Source: Corylus avellana | Lineage: Eukaryota; Streptophyta; Magnoliopsida; Fagales; Betulaceae | Length of the DNA: 64,000 nucleotides | Reading direction: 5' to 3' | Assembly: GCF_901000735.1 (NCBI RefSeq) | Contig: NC_081547.1 | Coordinates: 11,081,156 to 11,145,155, forward strand | Part shown: one piece after another, positions 21,901 through 33,638 of the stretch | Layout of the letters: each line of letters starts with the position of its first letter | How positions within the stretch are numbered: position 1 is the stretch's first letter | The notes under the pieces: model-generated | Databases searched by the model: none | Seen by the model: only the letters and a program-made list of their open reading frames with translations | Told to the model about the DNA's origin: nothing | Position numbers and translations under genes: made by a program

Positions 21901-23459
21901 TTCTGGTCGGTTGAGACGCTGCGAAGTCTGAAATTCTGCTTGCATATTCTCTGTCATGCATTTTGTCGTTATGTATGGATTCTAAAGTTCAAATGTGAGT
22001 ACAATGCCACAGAGTTCTGGTCTATCATTCAGCATCAATGTTGGTCAACTTATTTATTTTTAAGGTCTAATTAATGGTGGTTTTTTTCTTTCTTTTCTAA
22101 TCAAAGGGGTGAACTCGTAGTTAGCACATTTAGGCAGTTGGAAAGGTAGAAAATAGGGAGGGAGATGTGGAATTGCTTAAGAGAGCTAGTAATTAGTTGT
22201 TTAAAAGAGATGTGGAATCGACTGAGGCAGATATGTGCTCTTCAGTTTCAAAGCTTGGAGAAAAGCCCAGTGTCGTATGGCTAGACCTTACATATCCACA
22301 CGATAATTTCTACTATCGTGTCAGGGCACTGTTTAGGTGCAGGTATCTAAAAAATGGTCTGCTGAATGGGGTGATCTTTTGAAGGGACAATCTATCCACA
22401 TATATTGCCATTTGCAAATGTGAATTCAGGTAGAGAGATGAAGATTGAAAGCCACAAGGGGACTTTTGGAAATGGGGGGAGCTGGAAACAATTAAAACCT
22501 GATAGAAAAATGCTTAAAGAAGAGGAATGTGAACATCACTAGATGGACATAAGAACACCAAGTACGAAGTAGGGCATGTATAATCAGGAGAAGATATAGC
22601 TGTGATTCTGATGTAAATCATACAAGAGTAATATTGGAATCTGTACATTTATTAAATTTAGTATAACGAATAATGATGATCATGGTTCCGTATATTCAAA
22701 ACGAACTTTTAGTATCTCATATGCATATTTGGGTTGTCTTGAGTTATGCCTAGACGAATAGTCGATTTGTATGCTTGTTGGTGGACTGCTAGTAGCACTC
22801 GGAGTGCTGCTGTGTGGAAGATGGAGTCTTCGTGCCTTTTGTGGTGTCTATGGAGGGAAGGGAATGATAAAAGTTTTGAGGACTACAAAAGGACTTTGGA
22901 AGAGATTAAGTATTTTATTTTTTAACACTTTGTATTTTTTAACAACTGTTTATGTTTTTCTTTTGGTGATTAGTTATTGTGATTCTTTTATTCTTTTTGC
23001 CCATACTAGTTAGATGGTTTCTTTTGTATACTTCCGGTGTACATCGGACGCCTTACGTTTTTAAGAAGATCTTGATTACTTATAAAAATGAAAAGTACTC
23101 ATATATGTGATTTTGAAACATCCTAGGCTCGAAAGTGAACTCTAAGAAAATTAAAGGAATAAAAGCTGCAAAGTGAGAGTATTAGGTGAATGGTTCAGTT
23201 TCTAAGTGTGCTTCCGTTCACATTCTATATATACCATATCTAGAATAGAATAGATAAACACTAGTATTTTCATAATCTAAGTAGCATATATGTTGTCAAT
23301 GTTGCTGAGAAAGTTGGTTGTGTGCTTTTGCCTTGCAATTTTTTATTTGGTTTCCTCATCTTTTAACCTGAAATTGTGCAGGCACAGAAAGCAGAAAGGG
23401 AAGCTACAGATCTTAAAGGTACCATGAGGAAAAGGATGGAATTCCTCGATCTGGATTAA
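18923..23459 (+). CDS. LSM1: LSm1, Sm-like subunit of the cytoplasmic LSm1-7 decapping complex
   Basis: Five exons join in frame: 18923-18983, 19902-19970, 20060-20175, 20269-20331 and 23382-23459, for 128 aa, the usual plant LSm1 length. All introns are GT-AG. The start MSWAGPEDVYLSTSLASYLD is the conserved LSm1 N-terminus. Sm1 (LLVLLRDGRKLMGILRSFDQF) and Sm2 (IRGENVVLIGEL) motifs follow, then an LSm1-specific tail (REELPPHMTRV, then MRKRMEFLDLD). The LSm1-7 ring binds the 3' end of deadenylated mRNA and promotes decapping in P-bodies. Intron 4 is about 3 kb and holds a foldback transposon (20809-21381) and a LINE fragment (22780-23095), while the exons stay intact. The Arabidopsis genes are LSM1A and LSM1B; I cannot say which is closer. 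Confidence 0.95.
19001..19018. repeat. (TG)n microsatellite in LSM1 intron 1
   Basis: A tgtgtgtgtgtgtgtg run lies just after exon 1. It is a likely length-variable marker. Confidence 0.8.
20809..21381. mobile_element. Foldback (Mutator-like or hAT-like) element in LSM1 intron 4
   Basis: The two ends are long inverted copies. The left end starts AGGAAAAATAGC and contains ggtaagcaaaaaacacaaatagg near 20896. The right end contains the inverse cctatttgtgttttttgcttacc near 21289 and closes ATTTTTCCT. An 8-bp duplication TATATTAA flanks it (20801-20808, 21382-21389), or 9 bp if the ambiguous T is counted. The arms are about 190 bp. The core holds ggggtggccgaaccacctc near 21093. Long inverted ends with an 8-9 bp duplication and no transposase indicate a non-autonomous element. 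Confidence 0.85.
22780..23095 (+). mobile_element. LINE (L1-type) 3' fragment in LSM1 intron 4
   Basis: One frame reads CLWREGNDKSFEDYKRT near 22845-22895, a pattern found at the C-terminus of plant L1 ORF2 proteins. The following sequence (ttgtatacttccggtgtac...cttataaaaatgaaaag) matches the usual plant LINE 3' UTR style. The 5' part is missing, as in most LINE insertions. Confidence 0.6.
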
Positions 23460-24726
23460 TGAAATTTGCTACTTCATGGAGTTCCTCACATGGCCATCCG
23501 CAAATATTATAGCGGGTTTCTTCTTTTAATTTTTATTTTTTATTTTTTTCTCCCTTATCTTTATTTCCCCACTCCTTTGGCTGGTTAGATAATGTTAGAT
23601 GTTAAAGGGTCAAATGTATGGGAATTAGAATTATAAAGCTTTAACATTGTTCAAATTCCCTCAGTGTAATATTTGTTGGAGTGAATACAAGTATTTCCTT
23701 TCTTTAGAAGATTGATGATTCTAGTGCGGATTTGAAATTGATAAAGCATTACTTTTCTTGCTCTTGTAATTTATAAAATCTAAATTAAGAATGATGTGGG
23801 AAGATACTGCTCTTTTATTTATTTATTTATTTGTGAGTAGGGAAGATACTGCTTTCAATCATTCTTATTGATTCACTTTTCTTTTAAGGTGGAAAATGCC
23901 AAAATTTTAACTTGGCTCCGTACAAAGAGAAGGGCTGACACCTTTGGCAAATATGTTAGAGTCTCCCTAAACGTAATGTATCATTGAATTTGAAATGATT
24001 ATTATTAAATTTTGATTTAAAATTCACATTATATTTGGATGAACTCAAGACTCTAGTATTCTTTTTAGTATTACTCATCTCATGTTATGAAGGCTACTTT
24101 TTGTTCAAGCCGACCATGCCCATGTCATTTAAGACACATTTGGAACACACCGATTATCCTATTAAGAAATGAAAAAAATTGTGGAATGGAATAGCTATTT
24201 AAATTTTTAGTTTTGTAATAATACATATGCTCTTGTGGGAGTTGTACCAAAATTACTAAAATATTCTAGATATATACACAAATTTTTATGTGAATAACTA
24301 TTTTCAGGAATGACGTATTTACCAAACAAAATAATGGCTATTCTACGAGTCTATTTGGCATACTAAACGTGCTTTCAGATACGATTAATACTATTTAATA
24401 GAATATTATACATTTGTCATACAACTTGATGATGTGGCAATGAAAATTATTTATTGGATTAACACTTAAAAAAAATTAAGGGTGAATTTTATTTCAATTA
24501 TATGGCAATTGTAGAACAATTTATTAAATAACATTACTCATTGTAGAATCATTGCGCTTTTTTTTTTTTTTTTTCTAAGTAAATGAGGAAAGGATTACGA
24601 GCATTAAAACACCGAAAATAAACTAATTGCTTATAACAATGATTAGCGACAAATTGAGGATTATCTTTAATACTAAAGATGGTGATAAAGACATTGGCAA
24701 GTTGGTAAAAGGAAAAATAAAAGGGA
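23460..24726. other. LSM1 3' flank and spacer
   Basis: This holds the LSM1 3' UTR and AT-rich DNA with a (TTTA)n-like stretch near 23815-23833 and a poly-T run near 24559-24574. No gene or clear transposon end is recognised. Confidence 0.5.
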
Positions 24727-24974
24727 CCAATTTGACAAAGGTCCCCTCAACTTTCAAATCACTCACTTTGGACCCCTGAAATTTGATTTGTCCTCACTTT
24801 AGACCCCTCTGTTAATTTTCAATGTTAAACTCAAACGATTTGACTTTTTATGTCAATTATACCCCCACCTAGTCTACTTGAAATTTCAAAAATGCCCAAA
24901 ACTACAGCACCCACCCCTAGCCCAAAACGACACCATTTTGGGCATTAAAATTAATTAATTTTTTTTTTTTTTTT

Positions 24975-25731
24975 GGAAAATTATTTATAAACTCCTTAGG
25001 TCAACGTGCTTTCATTAAAAACTCCTTATGTGCTTTTTTTTTTTTTTTTCGGAAATTGACTCCCTGTGTCAATCGAAACTACAATAAATTCTCTATCGTC
25101 AAAAAATTTTAACGGCCGTTAGGGCCACTCAAAACTTCTCGTTTTACCTGATTAAAATATTAATTTTTTATTAATTTAATTTAAAAAATTTAATCTTAAA
25201 AAAAAAAAAAATTGAAGGGTGGCCTTAACCCTTATGGGGTGGCTTACCCAGGGTGGTTTAGGGTAAAGGCTGCTGAGCCACCCCAGGACTAGGGTGGGCA
25301 CTTGCATGCTCCCCTCCTGATAGGTGGCTGTGTTCCCAAACCACCCAGAGGCATTTCAGAGCCACCCATGGGTGGTTTGGGGTAGCTTGGCAGCCACTAA
25401 ACCACACGGGGGGAGGCCATACCCGAGGGGTGGTCAGCTCCCACACAGGGTGGCCCGGCCCACCCTTGGGGGAGTGAGAGGTAGCAGTGACACCCTTCAT
25501 TTTTTTTTTTAATTCAGTGTAAAAAAATAATATTTTAATCAGGTAAAATAGAGAGTTTTGAGTGGCCCTAACGGTTGTTAAAAAATTTTTACGGTAGGGA
25601 GTTTATTGTAGTTTCGATTGAACAAGGAGTCAATTTCTGAAAAAGAAAAAAAAAACAAGGAGTCATTAAAAAAAACCTATGGAGTTTTTAATGAAAGCGT
25701 GTTGACTTAAGGAGTTTATATATAATTTCCC
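24975..25731. mobile_element. Inner foldback element nested in the 24.7-26.5 kb element
   Basis: The left arm reads GGAAAATTATTTATAAACTC, then caacgtgctttcattaaaaactcc. The right arm reads the inverse, ggagtttttaatgaaagcgtgttg...ggagtttatatataatttcc. Subterminal inverted pairs (cggccgttagggccactcaaaa near 25113, ttttgagtggccctaacggt near 25555) continue inward. The core (25215-25500) is GC-rich with repeated gggtggc/gccaccc. The many open frames here are by-products of these repeats and not genes. Confidence 0.72.
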
Positions 25732-26055
25732 ATTTTTTTTATAAAAAATAAAAAAAGAAAAAGAAAATGCAAAATATTAAAAAAAAAAAAACACCCTAGC
25801 CTAAAACGATGTCGTTGTGGACATTAAAATTGTTTTTTTTTTCTTTAAAAAAAAAGGAGAAAATATTATTAAAAAAACTAAGAAAAATCGCGGTGGTTCC
25901 AACCATCCCCTTGGCCAAAAATGAGGTGGTCCATGACCGGTCTGGGGGTGGTCGAACCACCCCCATGGCCAAGGGGGTGGCAAATTTGGGCCAACCCCAT
26001 GACAAAAGGCCAAAAAAAGAAAAAAGAAAAAAGGGTCTTGAGATGGGTTTGGGCT

Positions 26056-26091
26056 NNNNNNNNNNNNNNNNNNNNNNNNNNNNNNNNNNNN
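26056..26091. other. Assembly gap (36 N) in a GC-rich inverted repeat
   Basis: Thirty-six unknown bases lie between GGTGGCC-rich arms. A hairpin that resists sequencing or assembly would explain the gap. Confidence 0.95.
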
Positions 26092-26503
26092 TGGGGGTGG
26101 CCGAAACCACCCCCAGGCCCTTGGGGGTGGTCCGGCCACCCCCAAAAGCCCCAAAGCCAGTCCCTTTTTTTTTTTTTGGCCTTTTGGGGGTGGCTGAACA
26201 ACTTTCTTGGCCATGGGAGTGGCTCCAACCACCCTGATTTTTTTTTTTTTTTTTAATATTTGCATTTTTTTTCTTAAATAATAATTTAATGCCCAAAAAT
26301 GGTGTCGTTTTGGACTGGGTGGATGCTGAAGTTTGGGGCCCAAAACGATATAGTTTTAACGTGAGGGTATAATGTGCATAAAAAGTTAAACCGCTTGAGT
26401 TTAACATTGAAAACTAACAGAGGAGTCTACAATGATAGAAATTGAAAGTTTAAAAGTACAAAGCGAGAGATTTAAAAGTTGAGGAAAACTTTACCAAATT
26501 GGC

Positions 26504-27379
26504 TAGAAATTCAATGGGACATACTGAAGTTTTCCCAAAATAAAATAAAACAAATCACCGACATTGACTTGGCCACTCATCGAAACATAGAAGGCCCATT
26601 GGCCACCCACAGGCCACCACGTAAACCGTACAAATAAAACCAAGAAATGATCTACAACTCCCGATTCCACGTCTACCCTTTTCTTCCTCTACCTTTGACA
26701 CAGACACGTCATCTAATCCAACGACTCCAAACCCCAAACTCACGAATCCACTCCTTATATCCGCTGCAGGATATCCTTAACCTCAGACTTTTAAACCTTT
26801 TCGGTTAACCAGTTAACCTCAACAGCTCAAGTTGCTAAATCTCACACTTAAGCCTTTAGTTAACCAATTAACCTCAACAGCTCAACTTGTCAGCAAATTG
26901 GAAGTCTCTTTATTAATATATTGCAATAATATTTGGGAAGGGAATGTTAGATGTTCTTTTAGCGTTTTATTAGTGTTATTTTAATTATGATGTGACTTTT
27001 AAAATCATCAATAAATTAAAAGTTAATAATAATAATTTTAAATTTAATAATTATTTTAAAAATCACATCATAGTTGAGAGGATACAGAATACAGAAGAAC
27101 ACATAACATTTTCTAATATTCAGCCTTATTAAATTTGAATTATTATATTATATTAATTACTCTTATTAATTATTTTTCTTATTTTCAGATGAAAATAAAA
27201 AAAAAAAGAAAGGAAAAAAAGGAAAGGGAGGAAGCGACAAAGGTTTTAGCTCAGCTTTAGACTTTCTGACTCTCTCTCACTCTCTCCTCGGACAAAGCAC
27301 TGAGCTCATTTGAAGCGCAGATCCAGAAGCTTCTCTCCCTCTCGCTCCCCGTCTCTGTGGCTCCAGAAGCTTCATTCCA
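26504..27379. other. Upstream region and putative leader of the TMEM87-like gene
   Basis: A repeated block, gttaacc...cctcaacagctcaa, occurs at about 26805-26830 and 26862-26886 (a short direct repeat about 55 bp apart). CT-rich sequence (27270-27300) precedes the ATG and may be the 5' leader. No gene is seen. Confidence 0.5.
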
Positions 27380-30300
27380 ATGAAGCGGCTCTACGGTTCC
27401 CGTGCGGTTCTCGCTCTGCTGTGCCTTTGTTCTGCGTGCATTGCAATCGAAGCTTCGGTTCATGAATACGCTGGCGAGAGGTTCGCCTCCAAAGGAAACG
27501 CCTACGTAATCCACGCCGGAAGCGAGGGAATTTACTCCTCTGTCCCTACTACCAACGATTCCTCGATCTCCGCCACTGGCGACTCTTACATACGGTAAAA
27601 TTATGAAGTTAGTTGACTTTCTAGTCTTTGTTTTTGTGTTTTGTATGTTAGCCAATGGCGACCATTACATACGGTAAAATAATGAAGTTTGTCGATTTTT
27701 CTCATCTTTTTTTTTTTGTATAAAAATTTGGTTAATTGTTTGTATTACTTGATTTTCGGTGATGATTCGATTTATTTTGGTATAATCTGTTAAGATCTGG
27801 TGTGAAATGTGTTTTTTGCATCCTAAGACACTGAAATGTTTATGGATATGTTTGTGAGTCTGGTGCGAATTGAAATTTGGGGCAAAGATCATTGACTAAG
27901 AACAGAAGTTAGGGAACTACGCGTTTAAAGATGGAAAATAAGGTCCTATAATCTTGCAAAAGTAAAAAAAAAAAAACATTTCTCTCAATCTTACTATTAT
28001 CTATTTACTTATATTTTGAGAAATGCTCTGGTTTTGATGTTAAATAGGGGCGGAGAGTGGATTTGTAATGTAGTTGAGGGAAAAAAAAAAGGATCAAAAT
28101 TGATGGCCGCTTGAAAACCTCTAACAACTTATTTACCTCTGATGACTTAATGAAGTGAGGGTGCTAGATGATTCTGCTGTGGAATTCATATGAAATAAAG
28201 TAATGGGTTCGTGCATATTCTCTTTCTCATCTCCCTTGTTTAATTTATACATGTTTTTTTTAATCTTATTTCTTGCGCTGGTGAGAGAGCATGAGTGTTC
28301 AACCAATTTTGAATAATGACAATTCAAAGCTTAGTACTACAATCCAAAATTGTCTCAGATGCATTTCATGTTATATGCAAGATCTGGTTAAGAAATAAAA
28401 AGCATAAATGAGCTCATTAGTGTTGGTTTGCTACTGGAAGAAATCTATTGAAAGAACTAGAATACTGGTTTAACATTCTGCCGCCTTTCTAATTTATTCC
28501 ACGGAAGTGGGTTTAGTTTTATTGATCATAATTCTTTTTTTGTTTGCTCTTGCTCTGTGGTTTCCTTTGGTTAAATTATTTGTTCCCATCACCTCACCTT
28601 TTATGTGTCAATATGAAACCAGCTTTGAAAAGGTTACATTCCGGAGAGACAAGGACCTTGCCAACTTCAGCTCGGGTTTGGTCCACGCTATTGTTTTTGA
28701 GGTCGAAGATAGACAAATGATTGGGGGTTCAGCTTATGGGGGTCAAAGAGCAGTCTGTTGCACGTCAGATCTTGCAAAACTAGGTGTATGTTCAGAAGGA
28801 GAGATCATTCACCGTCCATCTACAGAGAATCCGGGCTGGCCCAAAGTGTTTGGTGTCTCATTTGATGTGGATGAACTAACTGCAACATTGCCATCAAAGT
28901 CAATACAAATAACTAAAACTGGGATGTATAACTTGTATTTCATTCACTGTAATCCGAAGCTGAAAGATTTGGTTGTGGAGGGAAAAACAATATGGAAAAA
29001 TCCTACCGGTTACTTACCTGGTAGAATGGCGCCACTTATGAATTTCTATGGGTTCATGTCCTTCGCCTTTGTGATACTTGGGATCTTTTGGTTCTCTCAG
29101 TATGCAAGATTTTGGAGAGAAGTTCTTACATTGCAGAACTGCATAACACTAGTAATAACACTGGGCATGTTTGAGATGGCTTTATGGTATTTTGAGTATG
29201 CTGAATTCAACGAGACTGGAATCCGGCCAACTGGGATAACCATGTGGGCTGTCACCTTTGGGACAGTTAAACGTTCAGTAGCACGTTTGATCATTTTAAT
29301 GGTTTCGATGGGCTTTGGTGTTGTAAGACCTACCCTTGGTGGGCTTACATCAAAGGTAATCATGCTTGGGGTGACGTTCTTTGTGGCATCTGAAGTACTT
29401 GAATTGGTAGAAAATGTTGGTGCAATAAGTGACATTTCAGGAAAGGCAAAACTCTTTTTGGTTCTTCCTGTAGCAATCTTGGATGCTTTTTTCATTCTTT
29501 GGATATTTACGTCCCTCTCTGCAACTTTAAATAAGCTTCAGGTACTTGTTTGCATCTGCCCTTATTAATATTAGTATATCTTTAATTACTTATCCAAAAA
29601 AAAAAAAAAATTAGTATATACCTATATAAGTGGTTCATAAGCAGTACAGTATTGCTTTAGATCTATGGAAGATGGAAAAACATGGCCTTTCTGTCATGTT
29701 TTCAAATTGAAAACAAAAGGCAACAGAAATTGGATTTTGCTATCACTTTTTTTTTTTTTTTTTTCATATACACAAATCTAGATGATGACTTTTATATGCT
29801 TATGTTACATGACAGGCTAGACGGATGATGGTTAAACTGGATATTTACAGGAAGTTTACAAATGCTTTGGCCGTAGCTGTACTTGTGTCTGTGGGTTGGA
29901 TATGCTATGAGGTAATCTTCACACTGACACTTAAAAAATAGAATGTGAACGCATGCTCAAGAAAACTGTTATATTCACCAAATGACTTAGTCAGCTACGA
30001 GTTGAATCTAGAACATCCTATATAAACTGGGAAAAATGAAAAGAAGATGATAAGAAGGTTTCATCAAAAAGCCTTGGAGGGACAAAAACATTGGTGTCAA
30101 AACTCTCCACTATTTATTGCTTTATTATATGTGAATTAGGTGCTCAACCTGTCAAGAATTTGTTCATGTTTTTAGGACAGGTTGGATTGAAAATGCCTGA
30201 ACAAGATGGGTTGACACTTTTATTCTTGGAAAATTAAGTTTGTACTTTATGCCTATAAATGGTGGAAAATTTAATTTGTTATTTGTTGAGAATGTCTTCT

Positions 30301-30863
30301 TTTTTTATCCTGCTCTGTATCATGCTTGTTATTTTGGTAACATAGTCAATTGTTACATAATTCTGAACTTTGTATTGGCAGCTTCATATAAGGGGTCATT
30401 TATAACATATTTCACAATTTTGTGAATTGCAGCTTTATTTCAACTCAACTGATGTTTACAATGAGAAGTGGCAAACTGCATGGATCATTCCTGCCTTCTG
30501 GCAAGTCCTGTCTTTCTCTCTCCTTTGTGTAATCTGTGCTCTTTGGGCGCCCTCTAAGAACTCAACAAGGTAATAGCTGATGAAAAGGGATTTTTTTTGT
30601 CCCTGGGTTCAAGCAGCATATCTCTGTAGTTACTAGTTTCAAAAACAAAAACTCTATTCCGACTTGTTTCTTCTTCTGCTCTTGACAGATACACTTTCTC
30701 GGAGGAAACGAGCGAGGAGTTTGACAAGGATGACACAAGTTTGACTCTCATAAAACCATCCCCAACACCTTCAAAGGATGTTCGAAGTGCAGGCGAAGCT
30801 AGGCCAGTGCAAGACAGCAATGGAGTATCAAATGGGGATCTGGAAGAAGACAAGACGGAGTAA
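27380..30863 (+). CDS. GOLD/seven-transmembrane protein, TMEM87 / 'lung seven transmembrane receptor' family
   Basis: Five exons join in frame: 27380-27594, 28623-29541, 29816-29911, 30433-30569 and 30689-30863, for 513 aa. A signal peptide occupies about residues 1-25 (LALLCLCSACIAIEA). A lumenal or extracellular GOLD-like region follows, with paired Cys (AVCCTSDL, then IHCNPK). From about residue 207 comes the seven-helix region (LPGRMAPLMNFYGFMSFAF, MALWYFEYAEFNETG, MGFGVVRPTLGG). An acidic Ser/Thr-rich tail ends the protein. These motifs are typical of the plant TMEM87-type clade (Arabidopsis At1g72480 group), which is thought to act in the Golgi or secretory route; the function here is inferred from the family. 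Intron 1 is 1,028 bp and its splice acceptor (accag, 28622) has a weak pyrimidine tract, so that border is less sure. Confidence 0.9.
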
Positions 30864-31951
30864 ATTTAGATCCAATTGTGAGTTTGTTGTTATCCTTATA
30901 AACCTCCGGCTGGTCTCTCCCCCACTAGCACTTATACAGAAGTGGGGATCGCGATACGAAAATTATTTCCATGTTTCTCTGTTAGTCTTTCCTATTCTTT
31001 TTGTTTTTGTTTTTTTTTTTTTTGGGGTTTGTGTTAGTTAAATTAGTTATTGATTGCTAATTTATTGCTGTGGCAGAGGGGAAAATGGAGATGATTTGTA
31101 GTGTTCTTTTGTGATACAAATATAATCTGTGGTTCCCGCGCTCATGTTCGTTTGATATAATAAATGCAATTGATAGCTTCTTGTTTTTTTTGGTCAAAGG
31201 AAAAATCTTAAGTAGTAGGATTAGGGAAGTTGTGAATGCTGCACTGGGGTGCTGGGCCTGCTGATTCACCTGCCAGACCTCTTCCTTTTTCAATGCGCAT
31301 GTTGCCTGTCGTTTCCCTTTGGTTCATGTCAACAATAGGGAAATTGGGTCAAAGGTTGCTTTGCCTCTATCATTAATTATGGCTTAAGGAGAAGAAGGTG
31401 GGATGGAAGATAAGATAATCGGAGATTATGAGGGAAATCTGCCAATCCATGGACCATGCTAAGATAAGATTTGAATTTTAAAGGGCAACCATAATCCGCC
31501 AAACAAGTCACTCTCAAGGATGACAGATCATCCGCTTTATACTTTTGGATTTCTTTCTGTTTCTTTAAGTAGTGTAGTAAACATATTTGCAATTGCAAGG
31601 TGATGCATATGCACCTTGCAAAGATTGGCACTCTTTGTGATACATTTCTTTCCCCCTTTTTTTAATCCGCTTTATATCAAAGAGTAAAAATGTGAAATGA
31701 TTTATGAGATTGAGTACACCAGATTTAATTTCACTTTTTCTTTCTCTTAAAAATATTGAAATTAAATTGATAAAACTTCAATTAATCCCATGAACTTTCA
31801 TTGCTTTTCTAATCTCTTCTTAAAGTTCAAAAAATCTCAATTTAGTATATGAAACTTTACAAAATTTGCACTCTTACCCATCTATTAGGATTTTATGTCA
31901 AATCCTAACAAATGGGTGAAAATTTCCCAAAATACCAATGTATTTTTCCTA

Positions 31952-31982
<31 letters not shown>

Positions 31983-32080
31983 TTTTAAAAAAAAAAAATT
32001 GTAATTTAAGGGTGATTTTGTAATTTTATAAAGTTTATAGGGGTATAATAATCATTTTACCATTTGACAGTGTAATTTAA
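30864..32080. other. 3' flank of the TMEM87-like gene and AT-rich spacer
   Basis: The putative 3' UTR runs to about 31165 (tataataaatgc, a polyadenylation-like signal near 31157). A (TA)n tract lies at about 31950-31974 followed by T and A runs. No gene is recognised. Confidence 0.5.
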
Positions 32081-32465
32081 CTACAAATAGCCTCACCAAA
32101 ATAACTAAAAATATATTTTTTCTCTATTTTAACTACCCACTTTTTTAAAGTACTTCTAGCAGCCTCACTATTTTAACTATCAATTTTTACTATTCCATTT
32201 AAATATTTTTTTTTAGATATTTCTGTATTTTTATTTTTTATTTTTTTTCCAAGAATAAGGAATGGGAGAAAATTTATATTATTTCTTATTCATTTGGTGA
32301 GTAAATAGTACTCACTACAGATAGTGAGTACTATTTACTCATCATTTATTTTGGGTTAAAATGGTGAGGCTGAAAAGTAAGGAATTTAGTCACTTTTACC
32401 AAATTGCCTTACTAAAATAACTAAAAAATGATTTTGATGAGACTGCAAAGAATGCTCTAACAGGA
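32081..32465. mobile_element. MITE, 'CCTCACCAAAATAACTAAAA' family, copy 1
   Basis: The left end (tagcctcaccaaaataacta) is repeated inverted and imperfectly in the centre-right (ggttaaaatggtgaggctg, 32354-32372), and the right end carries a further copy (ccttactaaaataactaaaa). The same sequence forms the two halves of copy 2 (44253-44368 and 49711-50300). It has no coding capacity. A perfect hairpin lies in the middle (32298-32341). Confidence 0.65.
32298..32341. repeat. Perfect 19-bp inverted repeat, 6-base loop
   Basis: The arm tgagtaaatagtactcact (32298-32316) and its exact reverse complement (32323-32341) flank the loop acagat. It lies inside the MITE. Confidence 0.95.
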
Positions 32466-33066
32466 ATAGTGAATTTGAAAATTTTTTAAATTTTAATAAA
32501 CTAAATTAAAAATTTTTAAATTTTGAACTGAATTTATAAAAATAATGAAAGTTCTGAAAAATTAAGTAAAGTTTTCCATTTAAATTTGTACGGTCGAACA
32601 AACTATAGCACAAGCTGAAAGTGAAAGTGAAAGTGAAAGTGACGCATAACAAGCAAATGAAATTGCGCAACACCTTGCCTTACGACAATGTGCGCACCTA
32701 CAAAGCAAGCGCACCTATAAAGGACACAAACCAAAGCTTGTGAGTAGAAGCACCTGAAACATAGGATTAAAGGTTTTGACTTTTATCAAAAGGTCTTTCC
32801 ACTCACACCTTACTAGAGAAACACCCACTAACACCTAAACTCCCCCTCACCTTTCAAAGGAATCCTCCTGAACTTTCCCTGCAAGTGGCCGTCACTCAGA
32901 ATGTGAAACAGTTTTTCCAATAATCATCCCCAACCCCCATCATCGCTCACAACTCCTGGGACCTTTTAACCTTCAAAAGTCCTTTCACTCATACTCTTTT
33001 ATCAATAAATTTAATAATTAATCTATTAAATTTGTAAAATAAGAGAAAAATATTTTAAAAATATTG
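32466..33066. other. Spacer
   Basis: AT-rich DNA with a short tandem run of gaaagt (about 32618-32641). I see no gene. Confidence 0.5.
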
Positions 33067-33074
33067 ACGTGAAT

Positions 33075-33630
33075 AAAAATGTAAACAAGTCAAGTCTGAG
33101 CAAGCTTCTTTTATCTGGATTCGGCTTAATTAAATTTTACTCAAGCTCATACCAAGCTCAAGAATAAGTCAAAAAATTGAGCCCGAGCTCGAGTTCATAA
33201 TATGAGCTGGCTCTTATATTTTATTTAATTTAATTTTTTTATTATAAATTTAAACTTCAAATATTCTTAAACGGCTCAAAAAGACAGCTTGCATATGAAC
33301 ATTTGCTTAGTCTGGCTAGCTAAGTATGAAGTACGAGTCAATACAGTAAAACACTTGGTTTTGAAGAGAGAAGTTATACATCCTTTTATAATAAAAGGAT
33401 GCTAGTAGAAAAAAATATATATATATAAGCAACCATGTAAACAACTACTAATTCAAACCTTATACAAGTTGCTCACGAGCCTAACCGAGTTGAGTTGAGC
33501 TTGTTTTGTTTAATATTCGAGCCAAAATTTGTGTTCACGAAATGCCTCATTTAATAATCGAGTTGAGCCGAGCTTATATGAGCCGAGCCTGAGTGAAGTC
33601 ACGAGAGCTACGCTTACTTAACACCCCTAG
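33075..33630. mobile_element. hAT-like MITE, GAGCCGAGC family, copy 1
   Basis: It is flanked by the 8-bp duplication ACGTGAAT (33067-33074, 33631-33638). It shares sequence with 39283-40256: gagctggctcttatattt, ctcacgagcctaa, taatattcgagc, cttaacacccct at the right end. It contains GAGC/GCTC repeats such as gagcccgagctcgag. There is no transposase. The 8-bp duplication suggests hAT. Confidence 0.75.
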
Positions 33631-33638
33631 ACGTGAAT

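Larger units (their letters stand above)
24727..26503. mobile_element. Long-TIR foldback element (outer), with a second foldback nested in it
   Basis: The left arm (about 24727-24890, ACCAATTTGACAAAGGTCCC..., ttcaatgttaaactcaaacg) is the inverse of the right arm (about 26340-26503, cgcttgagtttaacattgaa...ttaccaaattggc). The core includes the inverted pair ccaaaacgacaccattttgggc (24922) and gcccaaaaatggtgtcgtttt (26291). It also holds many GGTGG/CCACC blocks at 25890-26235 and a 36-N gap (26056-26091). No transposase is present. The target duplication is unclear. The class is probably Mutator-like from the long arms. Confidence 0.75.

Noticed and set aside
25796..26407. Several overlapping open frames on both strands (up to 203 codons)
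   Set aside because: They arise from GGTGG/CCACC repeats and span an N block. The composition (Pro, Gly, Trp, Lys runs) is low complexity and no frame has domain similarity.
28507..28622. Extended open frame upstream of TMEM87 exon 2 (start at 28507)
   Set aside because: Exon 1 at 27380 supplies a proper signal peptide and joins in frame at 28623. The upstream part is intron sequence.
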